Of a DNA stretch of 42,541 bases, positions 1 to 8,406 are shown one piece after another. The translations under genes and the position numbers were made by a program. Source of the DNA: Halopseudomonas salina (GTDB lineage Bacteria > Pseudomonadota > Gammaproteobacteria > Pseudomonadales > Pseudomonadaceae); the NCBI RefSeq assembly GCF_008641105.1, contig NZ_VTTI01000017.1, positions 1 to 42,541 on the forward strand, in the 5' to 3' direction. The stretch's first letter is position 1. Every line of letters begins with the position of its first letter. The notes under the pieces are model-generated. The model saw nothing but the letters and a program-made list of their open reading frames with translations, was not told the origin of the DNA and ran no database searches.

Positions 1-65
1 TTCAGTTCAGATACATTTTTGTACATTCCATAGCCAATATGGCTTCTACTGTCGATGTATTTCAT
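1..65 (-). CDS. Integron gene cassette 3, N-terminal fragment of unknown protein
   Basis: Reading the minus strand, an ATG at 65-63 opens a frame that stays open to the window edge (21 complete codons, beginning MKYIDSRSHIGYGM). It lies 5 bases after the core site that ends the attC of cassette 2, exactly where a cassette ORF is expected to start, and has the same orientation as the two cassettes before it. No function can be read from so short a fragment. The assignment as a coding cassette rests on position and orientation only. Confidence 0.5.
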   Translation of the reverse strand, partial: MKYIDSRSHIGYGMYKNVSEL

Positions 66-69
66 AGAG

Positions 70-147
70 TGCTAACGTGTGAACTCATGGGCCGGTTTGT
101 AGCCGCGAAGCGGCGGAGAAGCGGTCCCATGCAGTGATTGGTTATGC
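70..147 (-). other. attC recombination site of cassette 2
   Basis: This 78-bp imperfect palindrome follows the cassette 2 ORF. On the minus strand it begins with GCATAAC (147-141, R'' side) and ends with GTTAGCA (76-70, R' core side), with complementary arms around ACTCATGGGCC and GGTCCCATGCAGT. The cassette 2 stop codon (TAA, 144-142) lies inside the R'' box, a common arrangement in compact cassettes. The length fits the roughly 76-bp sites typical of pseudomonad chromosomal integrons. Confidence 0.8.
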
Positions 148-498
148 ATTTTTACGCCACAGAAGGCTCTTGATGAAGATGGCCATATAGGTAGCGCTGA
201 ACAGCCAGGCCGCAAGCTTGAAAAACACGACAAAAGTGAACCATGCCGGCCTAGTGCCAAAATGCACTGATTCTGTAGTTCGAATGTTGGGTACTGATAA
301 GGTCGTTGCTGCTTGAGCTAAATGGGCTCCCAAAAAGATTACGAGAAAAACGAAAATACAAAAATAGAGCCAGCCTTGCTTTCTGGAACGCATCAAGCTC
401 TCAAAAACATCGCTTAGCATGGAGAGTCCGGACACGCGCGATGCTTTGACCGATTCTTCATTTCGTGCGCGCTTCTTCTTGCTCGGATGCCATTTCAT
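142..498 (-). CDS. Integron gene cassette 2: small putative membrane protein, unknown function
   Basis: This 118-residue protein is not one I recognise. Its first 40 residues are basic and polar (several Lys/Arg, starting MKWHPSKKKRARN). A strongly hydrophobic segment follows at about residues 43-63 and ends in AQA, so it could be a signal anchor or a membrane span; a second hydrophobic segment lies at about residues 86-110. Two membrane spans with a basic cytoplasmic N-terminus is the simplest reading. The ATG is 13 bases after the GTTATGC core at 511-505, and there is no convincing ribosome-binding site, so translation may be weak or coupled. The base composition is clearly more AT-rich than the host genes, consistent with recent acquisition as a cassette. 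Confidence 0.7.
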   Translation of the reverse strand: MKWHPSKKKRARNEESVKASRVSGLSMLSDVFESLMRSRKQGWLYFCIFVFLVIFLGAHLAQAATTLSVPNIRTTESVHFGTRPAWFTFVVFFKLAAWLFSATYMAIFIKSLLWRKNA

Positions 499-504
499 AA
501 ATAT

Positions 505-579
505 GCATAACGTCCGGCACAGCGGCGAGCGTCAGCGAGTCCAGCCCCGAAGGGGCGATGCTGCTGCCGCTTGTTATGT
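505..579 (-). other. attC recombination site of cassette 1
   Basis: This 75-bp imperfect palindrome on the minus strand begins with ACATAAC (579-573) and ends with the core site GTTATGC (511-505). The outer arms (CATAACAAGCGGCAGCAGC on one side, the complement of GCGGTGCCGG-type sequence on the other) pair with a few extra bases on one strand, as folded attC sites do. A central CCCCTTCGGGG hairpin sits in the variable terminal structure. It directly follows the cassette 1 stop codon (583-581). Confidence 0.82.
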
Positions 580-580
580 T

Positions 581-874
581 TCATTTCTGCCACCCTGATT
601 GCGTTGCCTCACCTGTGGATGGATTTATTGTGTATGTGTTACCAAAGAAACGGCGACCGGTAATTATGCCATTGCTCTCTTTATTAAGCTCTACGAAGGA
701 GTCTCTTTCAAAACCAGTAGCCGGCGCAGATACTCGCCAAATTATATTCATATTGTTATCAAAGCAGACGATATTTGAATTAGCCTCTTTGATTGGAATA
801 GTCTTATCACCGGCTACATAAATTAGTGCCATCCGGTTTCCGCCATCGAGTTCAATAATTTCTTGATATTCCAT
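581..874 (-). CDS. Integron gene cassette 1: hypothetical protein
   Basis: This is the first cassette next to intI, encoding about 97 residues from the ATG at 874 (MEYQEIIELDGG). A longer version from the ATG at 892 adds six residues, but that ATG lies inside a GTTATGT core-like site without a ribosome-binding site, whereas the inner ATG follows a weak CTAGGG. The predicted protein is soluble, with alternating hydrophobic strands, a mention-worthy ALIYVAGDKTIPI stretch and a C-terminal FGNTYTINPSTG stretch. I see no motif that fixes a function, no signal peptide and no membrane segment. Being closest to attI, it should be the most recently inserted cassette and the best expressed if a cassette promoter exists. 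It is AT-richer than the chromosomal genes. Confidence 0.65.
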   Translation of the reverse strand: MEYQEIIELDGGNRMALIYVAGDKTIPIKEANSNIVCFDNNMNIIWRVSAPATGFERDSFVELNKESNGIITGRRFFGNTYTINPSTGEATQSGWQK

Positions 875-900
875 GATGACCCTAGGAAACATAACAGTGA

Positions 901-921
901 TTAGACCGCATGCGGTGTTAA
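901..921. repeat. Perfect palindrome between attI and the first cassette
   Basis: The sequence contains the perfect 12-bp palindrome ACCGCATGCGGT (905-916) flanked by TTA and TAA, giving a short hairpin. It lies between two core-like sites read on the minus strand: GTTATGC at 929-923 and GTTATGT at 895-889. It may be the remnant of a deleted cassette or attC, or a hairpin in the cassette leader. Nothing in the sequence decides between these. Confidence 0.6.
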
Positions 922-922
922 T

Positions 923-992
923 GCATAACGGATGGTTCGATATAACTCCGGGACTCCTTCGAGGGCACCGGAAGCCTTTTCCTAGCTATAAC
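923..992 (-). other. Probable attI site of the integron
   Basis: The region between the cassette array and the integrase promoter should contain attI. On the minus strand it ends in the core GTTATGC (929-923), where the first cassette is joined, and contains further GTTATA-like boxes (around 944-938 and 996-990) that could be the additional integrase-binding sites. The right boundary is approximate, since attI sites have no conserved length and I identify this one only by position and the core site. Confidence 0.55.
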
Positions 993-1033
993 AACGTTTT
1001 AGCACCTACGCGATGCTTCCAGCTCGTATTCGC

Positions 1034-1062
1034 TTGACTTCGACATTCTATGAACCTATTAC
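1034..1062 (+). promoter_or_regulatory. Predicted sigma-70 promoter of intI
   Basis: The -35 is TTGACT (1034-1039) and the -10 is TATTAC (1057-1062), with a 17-bp spacer. The start point would fall in or next to the LexA box that follows at 1065-1080, which suits repression by steric block. The intI start codon is about 30 bases downstream of the -10. Confidence 0.6.
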
Positions 1063-1064
1063 TA

Positions 1065-1080
1065 CTGTATAAATACACAG
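1065..1080. promoter_or_regulatory. LexA/SOS box controlling intI
   Basis: The sequence CTGTATAAATACACAG matches the CTGT-N8-ACAG consensus of LexA in gammaproteobacteria. It lies just downstream of the predicted -10 and 14 bases before the intI start. Repression of integron integrases by LexA, and induction by DNA damage or conjugative single-stranded DNA, is established for class 1 and Vibrio integrons. The site here implies the same control. Confidence 0.8.
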
Positions 1081-1093
1081 CATTGGAGTCAGC

Positions 1094-2059
1094 ATGGACA
1101 GCCCCTCTCCCAAGCCGCGCCTGCGCGATCAGTTTCGCGCGGTGATTCGTGTAAACCATTACAGCATTCGAACAGAGAAAAGCTACTGGTACTGGATCCG
1201 TTACTTCATTCGCTTTCATCAGATGCGTCACCCGCTTGAGCTTGGCCCGGCCGAGGTAAACGCCTTTCTCAGCTGGCTGGCAACTGATCGGCAAGTGGCT
1301 GCGGCGACCCAGAACCTTGCGCTGAACGCGATTGTATTTCTGTATGCGCGAGTGCTTGAGCATCCCCTTGGAGACATTGGTGAAACGGTGAGGGTCAAAC
1401 GCCCTCCCCGCTTGCCTGTGGTGCTGACCCATGCAGAAGCGATGAGCATCATTGATCGGTTGGCCGAACCCTACAAACTGATGGCCTCGCTGATGTATGG
1501 CGCCGGCTTGCGCGTTGTGGAAACGTCGCGCTTGCGTATCAAGGATATCGATTTTGATCGGCAAATCATCACCGTGAGAGATGGTAAGGGTGGCAAAGAT
1601 CGCACTACGTTACTCCCTACGGCGCTTATTCAAGCTTTACATCACCGCAATCAGCGCATTTTTTCCGACTGGAAAAGCCAGGACGGTTTTTTTGCCGTCC
1701 CGGTTTCCCTGCCTTTTGCGTTACGTCGGAAATATCCCTCAGCTTCGCGATCTCTTGAGTGGCAATGGCTTTTCCCATCCAACAATATCTGTCTGGATGA
1801 GGACGGAAACAGTGTTCGTCATCACGTGCATGTCAGCAGTATCCAGCGAGCGGTGAAGATCGCCGTCGGCGAAGCGGGTGTTGGCAAACCGGCTGGGTGC
1901 CACACCTTTCGACATACGTTCGCTACCGAGCTGCTGCGCCGCGGTAGCGACATTCGCACCGTACAGACCCTGCTTGGCCATGCGGACGTGCGCACTACGC
2001 AGATATACACCCATGTGCTCGGCCAGGGCTTTGCGGGTGTGCAGAGCCCTTTGGGCTGA
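1094..2059 (+). CDS. intI: Integron integrase IntI (tyrosine recombinase)
   Basis: The 321-residue enzyme would recombine attC hairpins with attI to capture and reshuffle gene cassettes. The N-terminal SAM-like DNA-binding domain spans about residues 10-100, and the catalytic domain about 105-320. The tyrosine-recombinase residues are all present: R140 in GAGLRVVE, the K165/K168 region in DGKGGKDR, H270 and R273 in HTFRHTF, H296 in LLGHADV, and Y305 in QIYTH. The IntI-specific insert is recognisable at about 205-228 (LPFALRRKYPSASRSLEWQW) and separates it from XerC/D. The length is normal for the family and the frame is uninterrupted, so the enzyme is probably active. It is transcribed away from the cassettes, as in class 1 integrons, under the SOS box just upstream. 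Confidence 0.95.
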   Translation: MDSPSPKPRLRDQFRAVIRVNHYSIRTEKSYWYWIRYFIRFHQMRHPLELGPAEVNAFLSWLATDRQVAAATQNLALNAIVFLYARVLEHPLGDIGETVRVKRPPRLPVVLTHAEAMSIIDRLAEPYKLMASLMYGAGLRVVETSRLRIKDIDFDRQIITVRDGKGGKDRTTLLPTALIQALHHRNQRIFSDWKSQDGFFAVPVSLPFALRRKYPSASRSLEWQWLFPSNNICLDEDGNSVRHHVHVSSIQRAVKIAVGEAGVGKPAGCHTFRHTFATELLRRGSDIRTVQTLLGHADVRTTQIYTHVLGQGFAGVQSPLG

Positions 2060-2256
2060 ACTGTGTTCAGGCACGCTACCGCCCTATCCTGTTCCCGGAC
2101 AAGTGGAAGAAGCTCGTTATATTTGGTTTGAAAGGAGTGCAGGCTGTCCTTGCCTGGAGGCGGGATGGAGCTCGCATTCCGTTGCGTACCCTGAGAGTAA
2201 TCCAGAGCAGCGGGAATTGTCCAAAGGGATTTTCGCTGGTTGTGAGTTGCGACCAA

Positions 2257-2284
2257 AAAGCAAAACCCCGGCGGGCGCCGGGGT
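2257..2284 (-). terminator. Rho-independent terminator of purL
   Basis: A perfect 9-bp stem (ACCCCGGCG at 2265-2273 with CGCCGGGGT at 2276-2284) is followed on the minus strand by TTTTGCTTTTT. It lies 24 bases after the purL stop codon. The rest of 2060-2307 between intI and purL holds nothing I recognise. Confidence 0.85.
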
Positions 2285-2307
2285 GTTGGTTACTGCTCTG
2301 GGTGGCG

Positions 2308-5300
2308 TCAGCCGACCCAGACTCGGGCATTGCGGAACATGCGCATCCAGGCACCGTCTTCGCTCCACTCACTGGGGTGCCAGGAGTTTTGCGAGGCGCG
2401 GAATACGCGTTCCGGGTGGGGCATCATGATGGTGACTCGGCCGTCACGGGTGGTCAGGCCGGTGATACCGCGCGGCGAGCCGTTGGGGTTGGCCGGGTAG
2501 CGTTCGGTCATGCGGCCGCGGTTGTCCACGTAGCGCATTGCGACGCTATTGCTTGCTTCACAGGCGTCCACGGCTGCGCTATCAGCGAACTCGGCGTGGC
2601 CTTCACCGTGGGCGATGGCAATGGGCAGTTGCGAGCCGACCATGCCGCTGAGGAAGATCGAGGGCGATGGCTGGATTTCGACCATGGCGACCCGCGCTTC
2701 AAACTGCTCGGAGCGGTTACGCACAAAGTGTGGCCAATGCTCACTGCCGGGAATCAGTTCTCGCAGGTTGGAGAGCATCTGGCAGCCGTTGCACACACCC
2801 AGGGTGAAGGTATCGGGGCGGGCAAAGAAGGCGCTGAAATCCTCACGGGCCTGGGCATTGAACAGAATCGACTTGGCCCAGCCTTCGCCGGCTCCGAGCA
2901 CGTCACCGTAGGAGAAGCCGCCACAGGCGACCAGCCCGCGGAAGTCTTCCAGATGCACCCGGCCGCTGAGTATGTCGCTCATGTGCACGTCAACGGCGGT
3001 GAACCCGGCGCGGGTAAAGGCGGCGGCCATTTCTACCTGACCGTTAACGCCCTGCTCGCGCAGTATGGCGATGCGCGGGCGCGCACTGCCACTGATGAAT
3101 GGCGCAGCCACATCTTCGTTGATGTCGAAGCTGAGCATGGCTTGCAGCCCGGGGTTGGCGTCGTCGGCCAGCAGCTCGAACTCCTGATCCGCACAATCGG
3201 GGTTGTCGCGCATCCGTTGGATGTGCCAGCTGGTTTCGCTCCAGGCCCGCTGCCAGCTTGCCCGAGTGCCGGTGAGTACGTCTTCGCCGGCAAAGCTAAA
3301 CCAGAAGTCCTGCGGCCCTTGCGGCTGGCCGATCACAGCGCTGCAGTCACCCAGGCCAGCGGCTGAAAGCTGGCTGAGAACGGCTTCGGTATCGCTCTGG
3401 CGTACCTGAATCACGGCGCCCAGTTCTTCATTGAACAAGGCAGCAGGCAACTCGCTCGCGGCGTCGGCCAGTACGTCGAGCTGGATTTTCAAGCCGCAGT
3501 GACCGGCAAAGGCCATCTCGGCCAAGGTGGTCAGCAGACCCCCGTCGGACCGGTCGTGATAAGCCAGCAGCAGCTCATCCTGATTCAGACCCTGAATCAC
3601 AGCAAAGAAGGCTTTGAGGTCTTCGGCGTCGTCCAGGTCCGGTGCGGTCTGGCCGATGCTGTTGTATACCTGCGCCAGCGCAGAGCCGCCGAGGCGGTTC
3701 TGGCCACGGCCCAGGTCGATCAGGATCAGATCAGTATCGCCCTGGTCGAGATGCAATTGTGGTGTGAGCGTGGCGCGCACGTCCTGTACCGGTGCAAAGC
3801 CGGTGACCACCAGGGACATCGGCGAGGTCACGCTGCGGTCTTCGCCGGCATCATCCCAGCGGGTTTTCATGGACATGGAATCCTTGCCCACCGGCACGGT
3901 GATGCCGAGTGCCGGGCACAGTTCCATGCCGACGGCGCGCACGGTGTCATACAGGCGAGCGTCTTCCCCGGGGTGGCCGGCGGCAGCCATCCAGTTGGCG
4001 GACAGGCGAATATCGGAAATGCTGTCGATGCGTGAGGCGGCCAGGTTGGTAATGGCCTCGGCGACGGCCATGCGGCCGGATGCAGGCGCATCGAGCAATG
4101 CCAGCGGTGTACGCTCGCCCATGGCCATGGCTTCACCGGTGTGCACATCAAAACTGCTGGCAGTCACGGCGCAATCGGCGACCGGTACCTGCCAGGGTCC
4201 AACCATCTGATCACGGGCAACCAGACCGGTAATGCTACGATCACCAATGGTGATCAGAAAGCCCTTGCTCGCCACCGAGGGCAGACGCAACACGCGGTTC
4301 ACTGCTTCTTCCAAGGGCAGTGCACTGGCGTCAAAGTCATCCGCGGGCTCGGCTTCACGCTCAACACTGCGGTGCATGCGTGGCGGCTTGCCGAGCAATA
4401 CCGACAGGGGCATGTCGACCGGATTGTTCTCAAAATGGCTGTCGCTCAGAGTCAACAACTGCTCTTCTGTAGCTTCACCGACGACAGCGAAGGGGCAGCG
4501 CTCGCGCTCGCAGATAGCCTGGAAGCGATCGAAATCGCTGTTATCCACGGCCATGACATAACGTTCCTGAGATTCGTTGGACCAGATTGCCAATGGGCTC
4601 ATGCCCGGCTCATCGTTGGGGACGTTGCGCAGTTCGAAACGACCTCCGCGACCACCATCATTCACCAGTTCCGGGAAGGCGTTGGACAGGCCACCGGCAC
4701 CCACATCGTGGATGAAGGCGATCGGGTTCTTGTCGCCCAGCTGCCAGCAGCGATCGATCACTTCCTGACAGCGGCGTTCCATTTCCGGGTTTTCGCGCTG
4801 TACCGAAGCAAAATCAAGATCTTCAGCGCTGCTGCCGGTATCCATAGAGGAGGCAGCACCGCCACCGAGACCGATCAGCATCGCCGGTCCGCCGAGAACG
4901 ATCAGCCTGGCACCAACAGTGATTTCGGCCTTTTCCACGTGGTTGGCACGGATGTTACCCATGCCACCGGCGATCATGATTGGCTTGTGATAGCCACGGA
5001 TCTCAGGGCCGCGCGGGGAGTTGACGGTCTGCTCCCAGGTACGGAAGTAACCGGTCAGGTTTGGCCGGCCGAATTCGTTGTTGAAGGCAGCGGCGCCCAG
5101 CGGACCATCGATCATGATCTGCAGCGGCGTGACAATACGCTCGGGCTTGCCGTTATCTTCTTCCCAGGGCTGAACGAAGCCTGGGATGCGCAGGTTGGAG
5201 ACGGTAAAACCGGCCAGACCCGCCTTGGGCTTACCGCCGCGACCGGTGGCGCCCTCGTCACGAATCTCGCCGCCGGAGCCGGTGGCAGCACCGGGGAAAG

Positions 5301-6213
5301 GTGCAATCGCTGTGGGGTGGTTGTGCGTCTCGACCTTCATCAGGATGTGCACAGGCTCTTCATGGGCGCGGTATTCGCCGCTGCCGGCAACCGGGAAGAA
5401 ACGCCCGGCGACAAAGCCTTCAATGACTGCGGCGTTGTCCTTGTAGGCAGACAGCACGCCTTCGCTGTGCAGTTGGTAGGTGTTCTTGATCATGCCGAAC
5501 AGGCTCTTGTCCTGCGCTTCACCGTCAATGTCCCAGGTGGCATTGAAGATCTTGTGGCGGCAATGCTCGGAGTTCGCTTGCGCGAACATCATCAGTTCGA
5601 CGTCACTGGGATTACGCTCCAGCTCCTTGAAGCTGTCGACCAGGTAGTCGATCTCGTCATCCGCCAGCGCCAGACCGAGGCTGATATTCGCCTGCTCCAG
5701 TGCCTTGCGGCCACCGCCGAGAATGTCGACGCGCTGGAAGGGTTGCGGCTCAGCATGGCGGAACAGGTCGGCTGCGGCCTCGACGTTGTCCAGTACACGC
5801 TCGGTCATGCGGTCGTGCAGCAGTGCTGCGACCTGCTTGTGATCGGCGGCGCTCAGCTCCCCATCCGCGCTGGTCACGTGATAGGCGATACCTCGCTCCA
5901 GACGGACAACAGACTCCAGGCCGCAGTTATGTGCGATGTCGGTCGCCTTGCTGGACCAGGGAGAAATGGTGCCAAACCGCGGCACGACCAGAAACTGGCT
6001 GCCCCGCGGCTCTTCGGCAGGAACCGAGGGGCCGTAACGCAGAATACGCTCGAGCACTTCCAGCTGCGCCTCATCGAGTGCTTCGCGCAGCTCGGCAAAG
6101 TGCATGAACTCGGCGTAAACGGCGCTCACGCCGGGAACACGCTCCTGCAATCGGGCCAGGAGCTTGTCACGACGGAATGGGGAAAGGGCTGGGGCGCCAC
6201 GCAGTGTATGCAT
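2308..6213 (-). CDS. purL: Phosphoribosylformylglycinamidine synthase (FGAM synthetase)
   Basis: PurL converts FGAR, glutamine and ATP to FGAM in de novo purine synthesis. At 1301 residues it is the large single-chain proteobacterial form. From the N-terminus it has a PurS-like domain, a linker, two AIRS-type synthetase halves (motifs [14 protein letters not shown] near 240 and [19 protein letters not shown] near 325) and a C-terminal class I glutamine amidotransferase with nucleophile Cys in GVCNGCQM and the His/Glu pair in PHPERVF. The frame is open 29 codons further upstream, but the protein family begins at [14 protein letters not shown], so the ATG at 6213 is used here. The gene is single, divergent from mltF and ended by its own terminator. 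In Pseudomonas, purL next to mltF is conserved, so the integron has inserted on its downstream side. Confidence 0.97.
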   Translation of the reverse strand: MHTLRGAPALSPFRRDKLLARLQERVPGVSAVYAEFMHFAELREALDEAQLEVLERILRYGPSVPAEEPRGSQFLVVPRFGTISPWSSKATDIAHNCGLESVVRLERGIAYHVTSADGELSAADHKQVAALLHDRMTERVLDNVEAAADLFRHAEPQPFQRVDILGGGRKALEQANISLGLALADDEIDYLVDSFKELERNPSDVELMMFAQANSEHCRHKIFNATWDIDGEAQDKSLFGMIKNTYQLHSEGVLSAYKDNAAVIEGFVAGRFFPVAGSGEYRAHEEPVHILMKVETHNHPTAIAPFPGAATGSGGEIRDEGATGRGGKPKAGLAGFTVSNLRIPGFVQPWEEDNGKPERIVTPLQIMIDGPLGAAAFNNEFGRPNLTGYFRTWEQTVNSPRGPEIRGYHKPIMIAGGMGNIRANHVEKAEITVGARLIVLGGPAMLIGLGGGAASSMDTGSSAEDLDFASVQRENPEMERRCQEVIDRCWQLGDKNPIAFIHDVGAGGLSNAFPELVNDGGRGGRFELRNVPNDEPGMSPLAIWSNESQERYVMAVDNSDFDRFQAICERERCPFAVVGEATEEQLLTLSDSHFENNPVDMPLSVLLGKPPRMHRSVEREAEPADDFDASALPLEEAVNRVLRLPSVASKGFLITIGDRSITGLVARDQMVGPWQVPVADCAVTASSFDVHTGEAMAMGERTPLALLDAPASGRMAVAEAITNLAASRIDSISDIRLSANWMAAAGHPGEDARLYDTVRAVGMELCPALGITVPVGKDSMSMKTRWDDAGEDRSVTSPMSLVVTGFAPVQDVRATLTPQLHLDQGDTDLILIDLGRGQNRLGGSALAQVYNSIGQTAPDLDDAEDLKAFFAVIQGLNQDELLLAYHDRSDGGLLTTLAEMAFAGHCGLKIQLDVLADAASELPAALFNEELGAVIQVRQSDTEAVLSQLSAAGLGDCSAVIGQPQGPQDFWFSFAGEDVLTGTRASWQRAWSETSWHIQRMRDNPDCADQEFELLADDANPGLQAMLSFDINEDVAAPFISGSARPRIAILREQGVNGQVEMAAAFTRAGFTAVDVHMSDILSGRVHLEDFRGLVACGGFSYGDVLGAGEGWAKSILFNAQAREDFSAFFARPDTFTLGVCNGCQMLSNLRELIPGSEHWPHFVRNRSEQFEARVAMVEIQPSPSIFLSGMVGSQLPIAIAHGEGHAEFADSAAVDACEASNSVAMRYVDNRGRMTERYPANPNGSPRGITGLTTRDGRVTIMMPHPERVFRASQNSWHPSEWSEDGAWMRMFRNARVWVG

Positions 6214-6356
6214 GCTGGTTACGGCCTCGGAGAAGTGTAAAAAAGAAGGCACATAGGATACCCCAAGCTGGCGTTGGGGGCCATGGCAGGCTGATGACAC
6301 ATAGTCGAACAGCTGGCAGCTATGTCCGCCCTGCGCTTTTGCATATACTCACTCCC

Positions 6357-7802
6357 ATGCCAGCAAAACTGACTCGATTAGCTCTGCTGCCGTTTTCGAC
6401 CATAGTGCTTTTTACTGCATTGTTGTCGGGCTGCGAGCAACCCACTACCCACCTGGAGCAAATGCGCGACCAGGGTGTAGTTCGCATGGCTACCCGCAAC
6501 ACACCCACCACTTTTTACCAGGACCGCCACGGTAATACCGGGTTGGAATACGAGCTGAGCAAGCGCTTTGCCGACAGTCTTCAGCTGGACCTGGAAGTGG
6601 AAACCATCGACACCCTGGATGAGCTGTTCGAGCAGATGTCGGAGCCCACCGGTCCTCATATCGGCGCGGCCGGCATTACCGTCAACCCGCAACGTTCTGA
6701 CCAGGTGCGCTTCTCCACACCTTACATGGATGTCACCCCCCAGGTGGTCTATCGCCATGGCGAGTCGCAGCCGCGTACGCTCGAAGATCTTTACGGCAAG
6801 CGCATCATGGTGCTCAAGGGCAGCACCCTGGCGGACCAACTACGTGATTTGCAGACCGAGCATCCAGACCTGGTATTTGAAGAGTCCGACCGGGTCGAGG
6901 TGGTTGACCTGCTGCGCCTGGTCAATGACAACGAGATAGACCATGCGGTGGTGTATTCCAACGAGCTGGTGGTAAACCAGGCGTTCTATCCGGCAGTGCG
7001 GGTGGGTTTTGATTTGTCCGAACCCCAACCTATGGCCTGGGCCTTACCCCCCGGCGAGGATGACAGCCTGCAACAGGCAGTGGATGTGTTCTTTGCCGGC
7101 ATACGCGCCGATGGCACGCTGGATCAATTGGTTGAACGGTTCTACGGCCATGCCGACGTGCTCGACTACGTGGGAGCCCGCTGGTTCGCCCAGCACACGC
7201 TGCAACGCTTGCCACGCTATGAGACTCTGTTCCGTCAAGCCGGTGATCAGTACGGACTGGACTGGCGCCTGTTGGCAGCAATGGGCTACCAGGAGTCCTT
7301 ATGGGATCCGGATGCCGTGTCGTTCACCGGCGTGCGTGGGATCATGATGTTGACGCTGCCCACCGCCAAATTCGTCGGCGTGACCAACCGTATCGATCCA
7401 AAGCAGAGTATTTTTGGCGGCGCCCGGTATCTGATCTGGGTGCGCGACCAGTTACCCGAAGACATCCCCGAGCCTGATCGCACCTGGTTTGCTATGGCCG
7501 CCTATAACGTGGGCATAGGTCACCTGGATGACGCACGCAACCTGACCCGCAGCAACGGCCGCGACCCCAATCGCTGGGTCGACGTAAAGGACCACCTGCC
7601 GTTGCTATCGAAAAAGGAGTGGTACACCAAGACCCGCTACGGCTATGCCCGCGGCGCCGAGCCGGTGCACTACGTGCAGAACATCCGCCGCTACCACGAG
7701 ATCCTGCAATGGGTGACCCAGCCACAGGCCGAAATGGCCCAGGCGGATGCCGAGCAATATCATGCGCCGGGAATCCTGGACCAACTCCCGCAAAACTTTT
7801 AA
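6357..7802 (+). CDS. mltF: Membrane-bound lytic murein transglycosylase F
   Basis: MltF cleaves peptidoglycan glycosidic bonds, forming 1,6-anhydromuropeptides. The 481-residue protein has a signal sequence with a lipobox-like LLSGC (Cys26), a periplasmic solute-binding (SBP family 3) domain at about 40-265, and a soluble-lytic-transglycosylase domain at about 285-460 with catalytic Glu313 in MGYQESLWDP. The ATG at 6357 was chosen because the signal peptide starts there; upstream codons in the frame read through the intergenic region. There is no visible ribosome-binding site, and a TATACT box (6344-6349) lies only 8 bases upstream, so the transcript may have almost no leader. The gene is divergent from purL. 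An inverted repeat covers its stop codon. Confidence 0.93.
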   Translation: MPAKLTRLALLPFSTIVLFTALLSGCEQPTTHLEQMRDQGVVRMATRNTPTTFYQDRHGNTGLEYELSKRFADSLQLDLEVETIDTLDELFEQMSEPTGPHIGAAGITVNPQRSDQVRFSTPYMDVTPQVVYRHGESQPRTLEDLYGKRIMVLKGSTLADQLRDLQTEHPDLVFEESDRVEVVDLLRLVNDNEIDHAVVYSNELVVNQAFYPAVRVGFDLSEPQPMAWALPPGEDDSLQQAVDVFFAGIRADGTLDQLVERFYGHADVLDYVGARWFAQHTLQRLPRYETLFRQAGDQYGLDWRLLAAMGYQESLWDPDAVSFTGVRGIMMLTLPTAKFVGVTNRIDPKQSIFGGARYLIWVRDQLPEDIPEPDRTWFAMAAYNVGIGHLDDARNLTRSNGRDPNRWVDVKDHLPLLSKKEWYTKTRYGYARGAEPVHYVQNIRRYHEILQWVTQPQAEMAQADAEQYHAPGILDQLPQNF

Positions 7803-7816
7803 GTCTTGCGGGAGTT
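7783..7816. terminator. Inverted repeat over the mltF stop codon
   Basis: An 11-bp perfect stem (AACTCCCGCAA at 7783-7793 with TTGCGGGAGTT at 7806-7816) encloses the mltF stop. There is no T-tract after it on the plus strand, so it is at best a weak or Rho-assisted terminator, or an mRNA-stabilising hairpin. Confidence 0.5.
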
Positions 7817-7823
7817 AGTCCAG

Positions 7824-7924
7824 CTGCAAGCTTCAAGCGGCAAGCTGCAAGAAAACCCTAGACCAAACCTCTACCCCTGGATCTGAGTGGGCAGGGACAG
7901 CTTGCCGCTTGCCGCTTGCCGCTG
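7824..7924. repeat. Heptad-repeat hairpin, copy A (mltF/tadA gap)
   Basis: The left arm has CAAGCNN units starting at 7827, 7834 and 7841, with a degenerate one at 7848. The right arm has GCTTGNN units starting at 7900, 7907 and 7914. The arms are complementary and separated by about 45 bases. Read on the minus strand, the right arm runs into TCCCTGC (7897-7891), resembling the TCCGTGC that follows the left arm of copies B, D and G, so this copy is inverted relative to those. It lies between two convergent genes. Confidence 0.85.
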
Positions 7925-7941
7925 TGTTTGGGCTTGGGGCT

Positions 7942-8394
7942 TCACCTCCGCCCTTTAAAAAACGCCCTGAGCACTTCCCCGCACTCCTCCGCCAAAACCC
8001 CGCCTTCCACTTCAATTCGGTGGTTCATCCAGGGCTGGTCGAAGATCTGCGCGCGGCTGATCACGGCGCCGGCGCGGGGTTCGCTGGCGCCGAACACCAG
8101 CCTCGAGACGCGGCTGTGAATCAGCAGGCCCGCGCACATGGTGCAGGGTTCGAGGGTGACGTACAGGGTGGTGTCCGGCAGGCGGTAGTTGCTTTGGGCC
8201 AGGGCGGCCTGGCGCAGGGCAACCATCTCGGCATGGGCACTGGGGTCGTTACTGCTGATCGGTTGATTGAAGCCCTTGCCGATCACCCGGCCCTGGTGCA
8301 CCAGTACCGCGCCCACCGGCACCTCGCCTAGCTCCGCGGCAAGATGCGCCTCGGCCAGGGCCAGGCGCATAAAGTCGATGTCGGCGGGCTTCAT
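7942..8394 (-). CDS. tadA: tRNA-specific adenosine deaminase
   Basis: TadA deaminates the wobble adenosine of tRNA-Arg(ACG) to inosine. The 150-residue protein has the zinc-binding deaminase signature, with His54-Ala-Glu56 (ligand and proton shuttle) and Cys84-Thr-Met-Cys87 in LEPCTMCAG. The substrate-loop region and length match the E. coli enzyme minus its extreme N-terminus. It starts only 12 bases after the cysNC stop on the same strand, so it is probably expressed from the cys transcript, an unusual pairing of tRNA editing with sulfate assimilation. The stop is followed by heptad copy A. Confidence 0.95.
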   Translation of the reverse strand: MKPADIDFMRLALAEAHLAAELGEVPVGAVLVHQGRVIGKGFNQPISSNDPSAHAEMVALRQAALAQSNYRLPDTTLYVTLEPCTMCAGLLIHSRVSRLVFGASEPRAGAVISRAQIFDQPWMNHRIEVEGGVLAEECGEVLRAFFKGRR

Positions 8395-8406
8395 CGGCGG
8401 TCGCGC

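Noticed and set aside
558..821. Plus-strand ORF over cassette 1
   Set aside because: It starts inside the attC and runs opposite to the expected cassette direction; the minus-strand ORF fits cassette architecture.
1040..1077. Possible cassette promoter on the minus strand (TTATAC-N16-TAGAAT)
   Set aside because: The match is weak and overlaps the LexA box and intI promoter; there is not enough support to call a Pc promoter.
2128..3366. 412-codon open frame overlapping the purL terminator and C-terminal domain on the plus strand
   Set aside because: It crosses the purL terminator hairpin and mirrors the purL codons; no motif or start signal supports it.
4141..6240. 699-codon open frame on the plus strand opposite purL
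   Set aside because: It is antisense to a well-supported purL frame in GC-rich DNA, has no recognisable domain, and its open length follows from the codon bias of purL.
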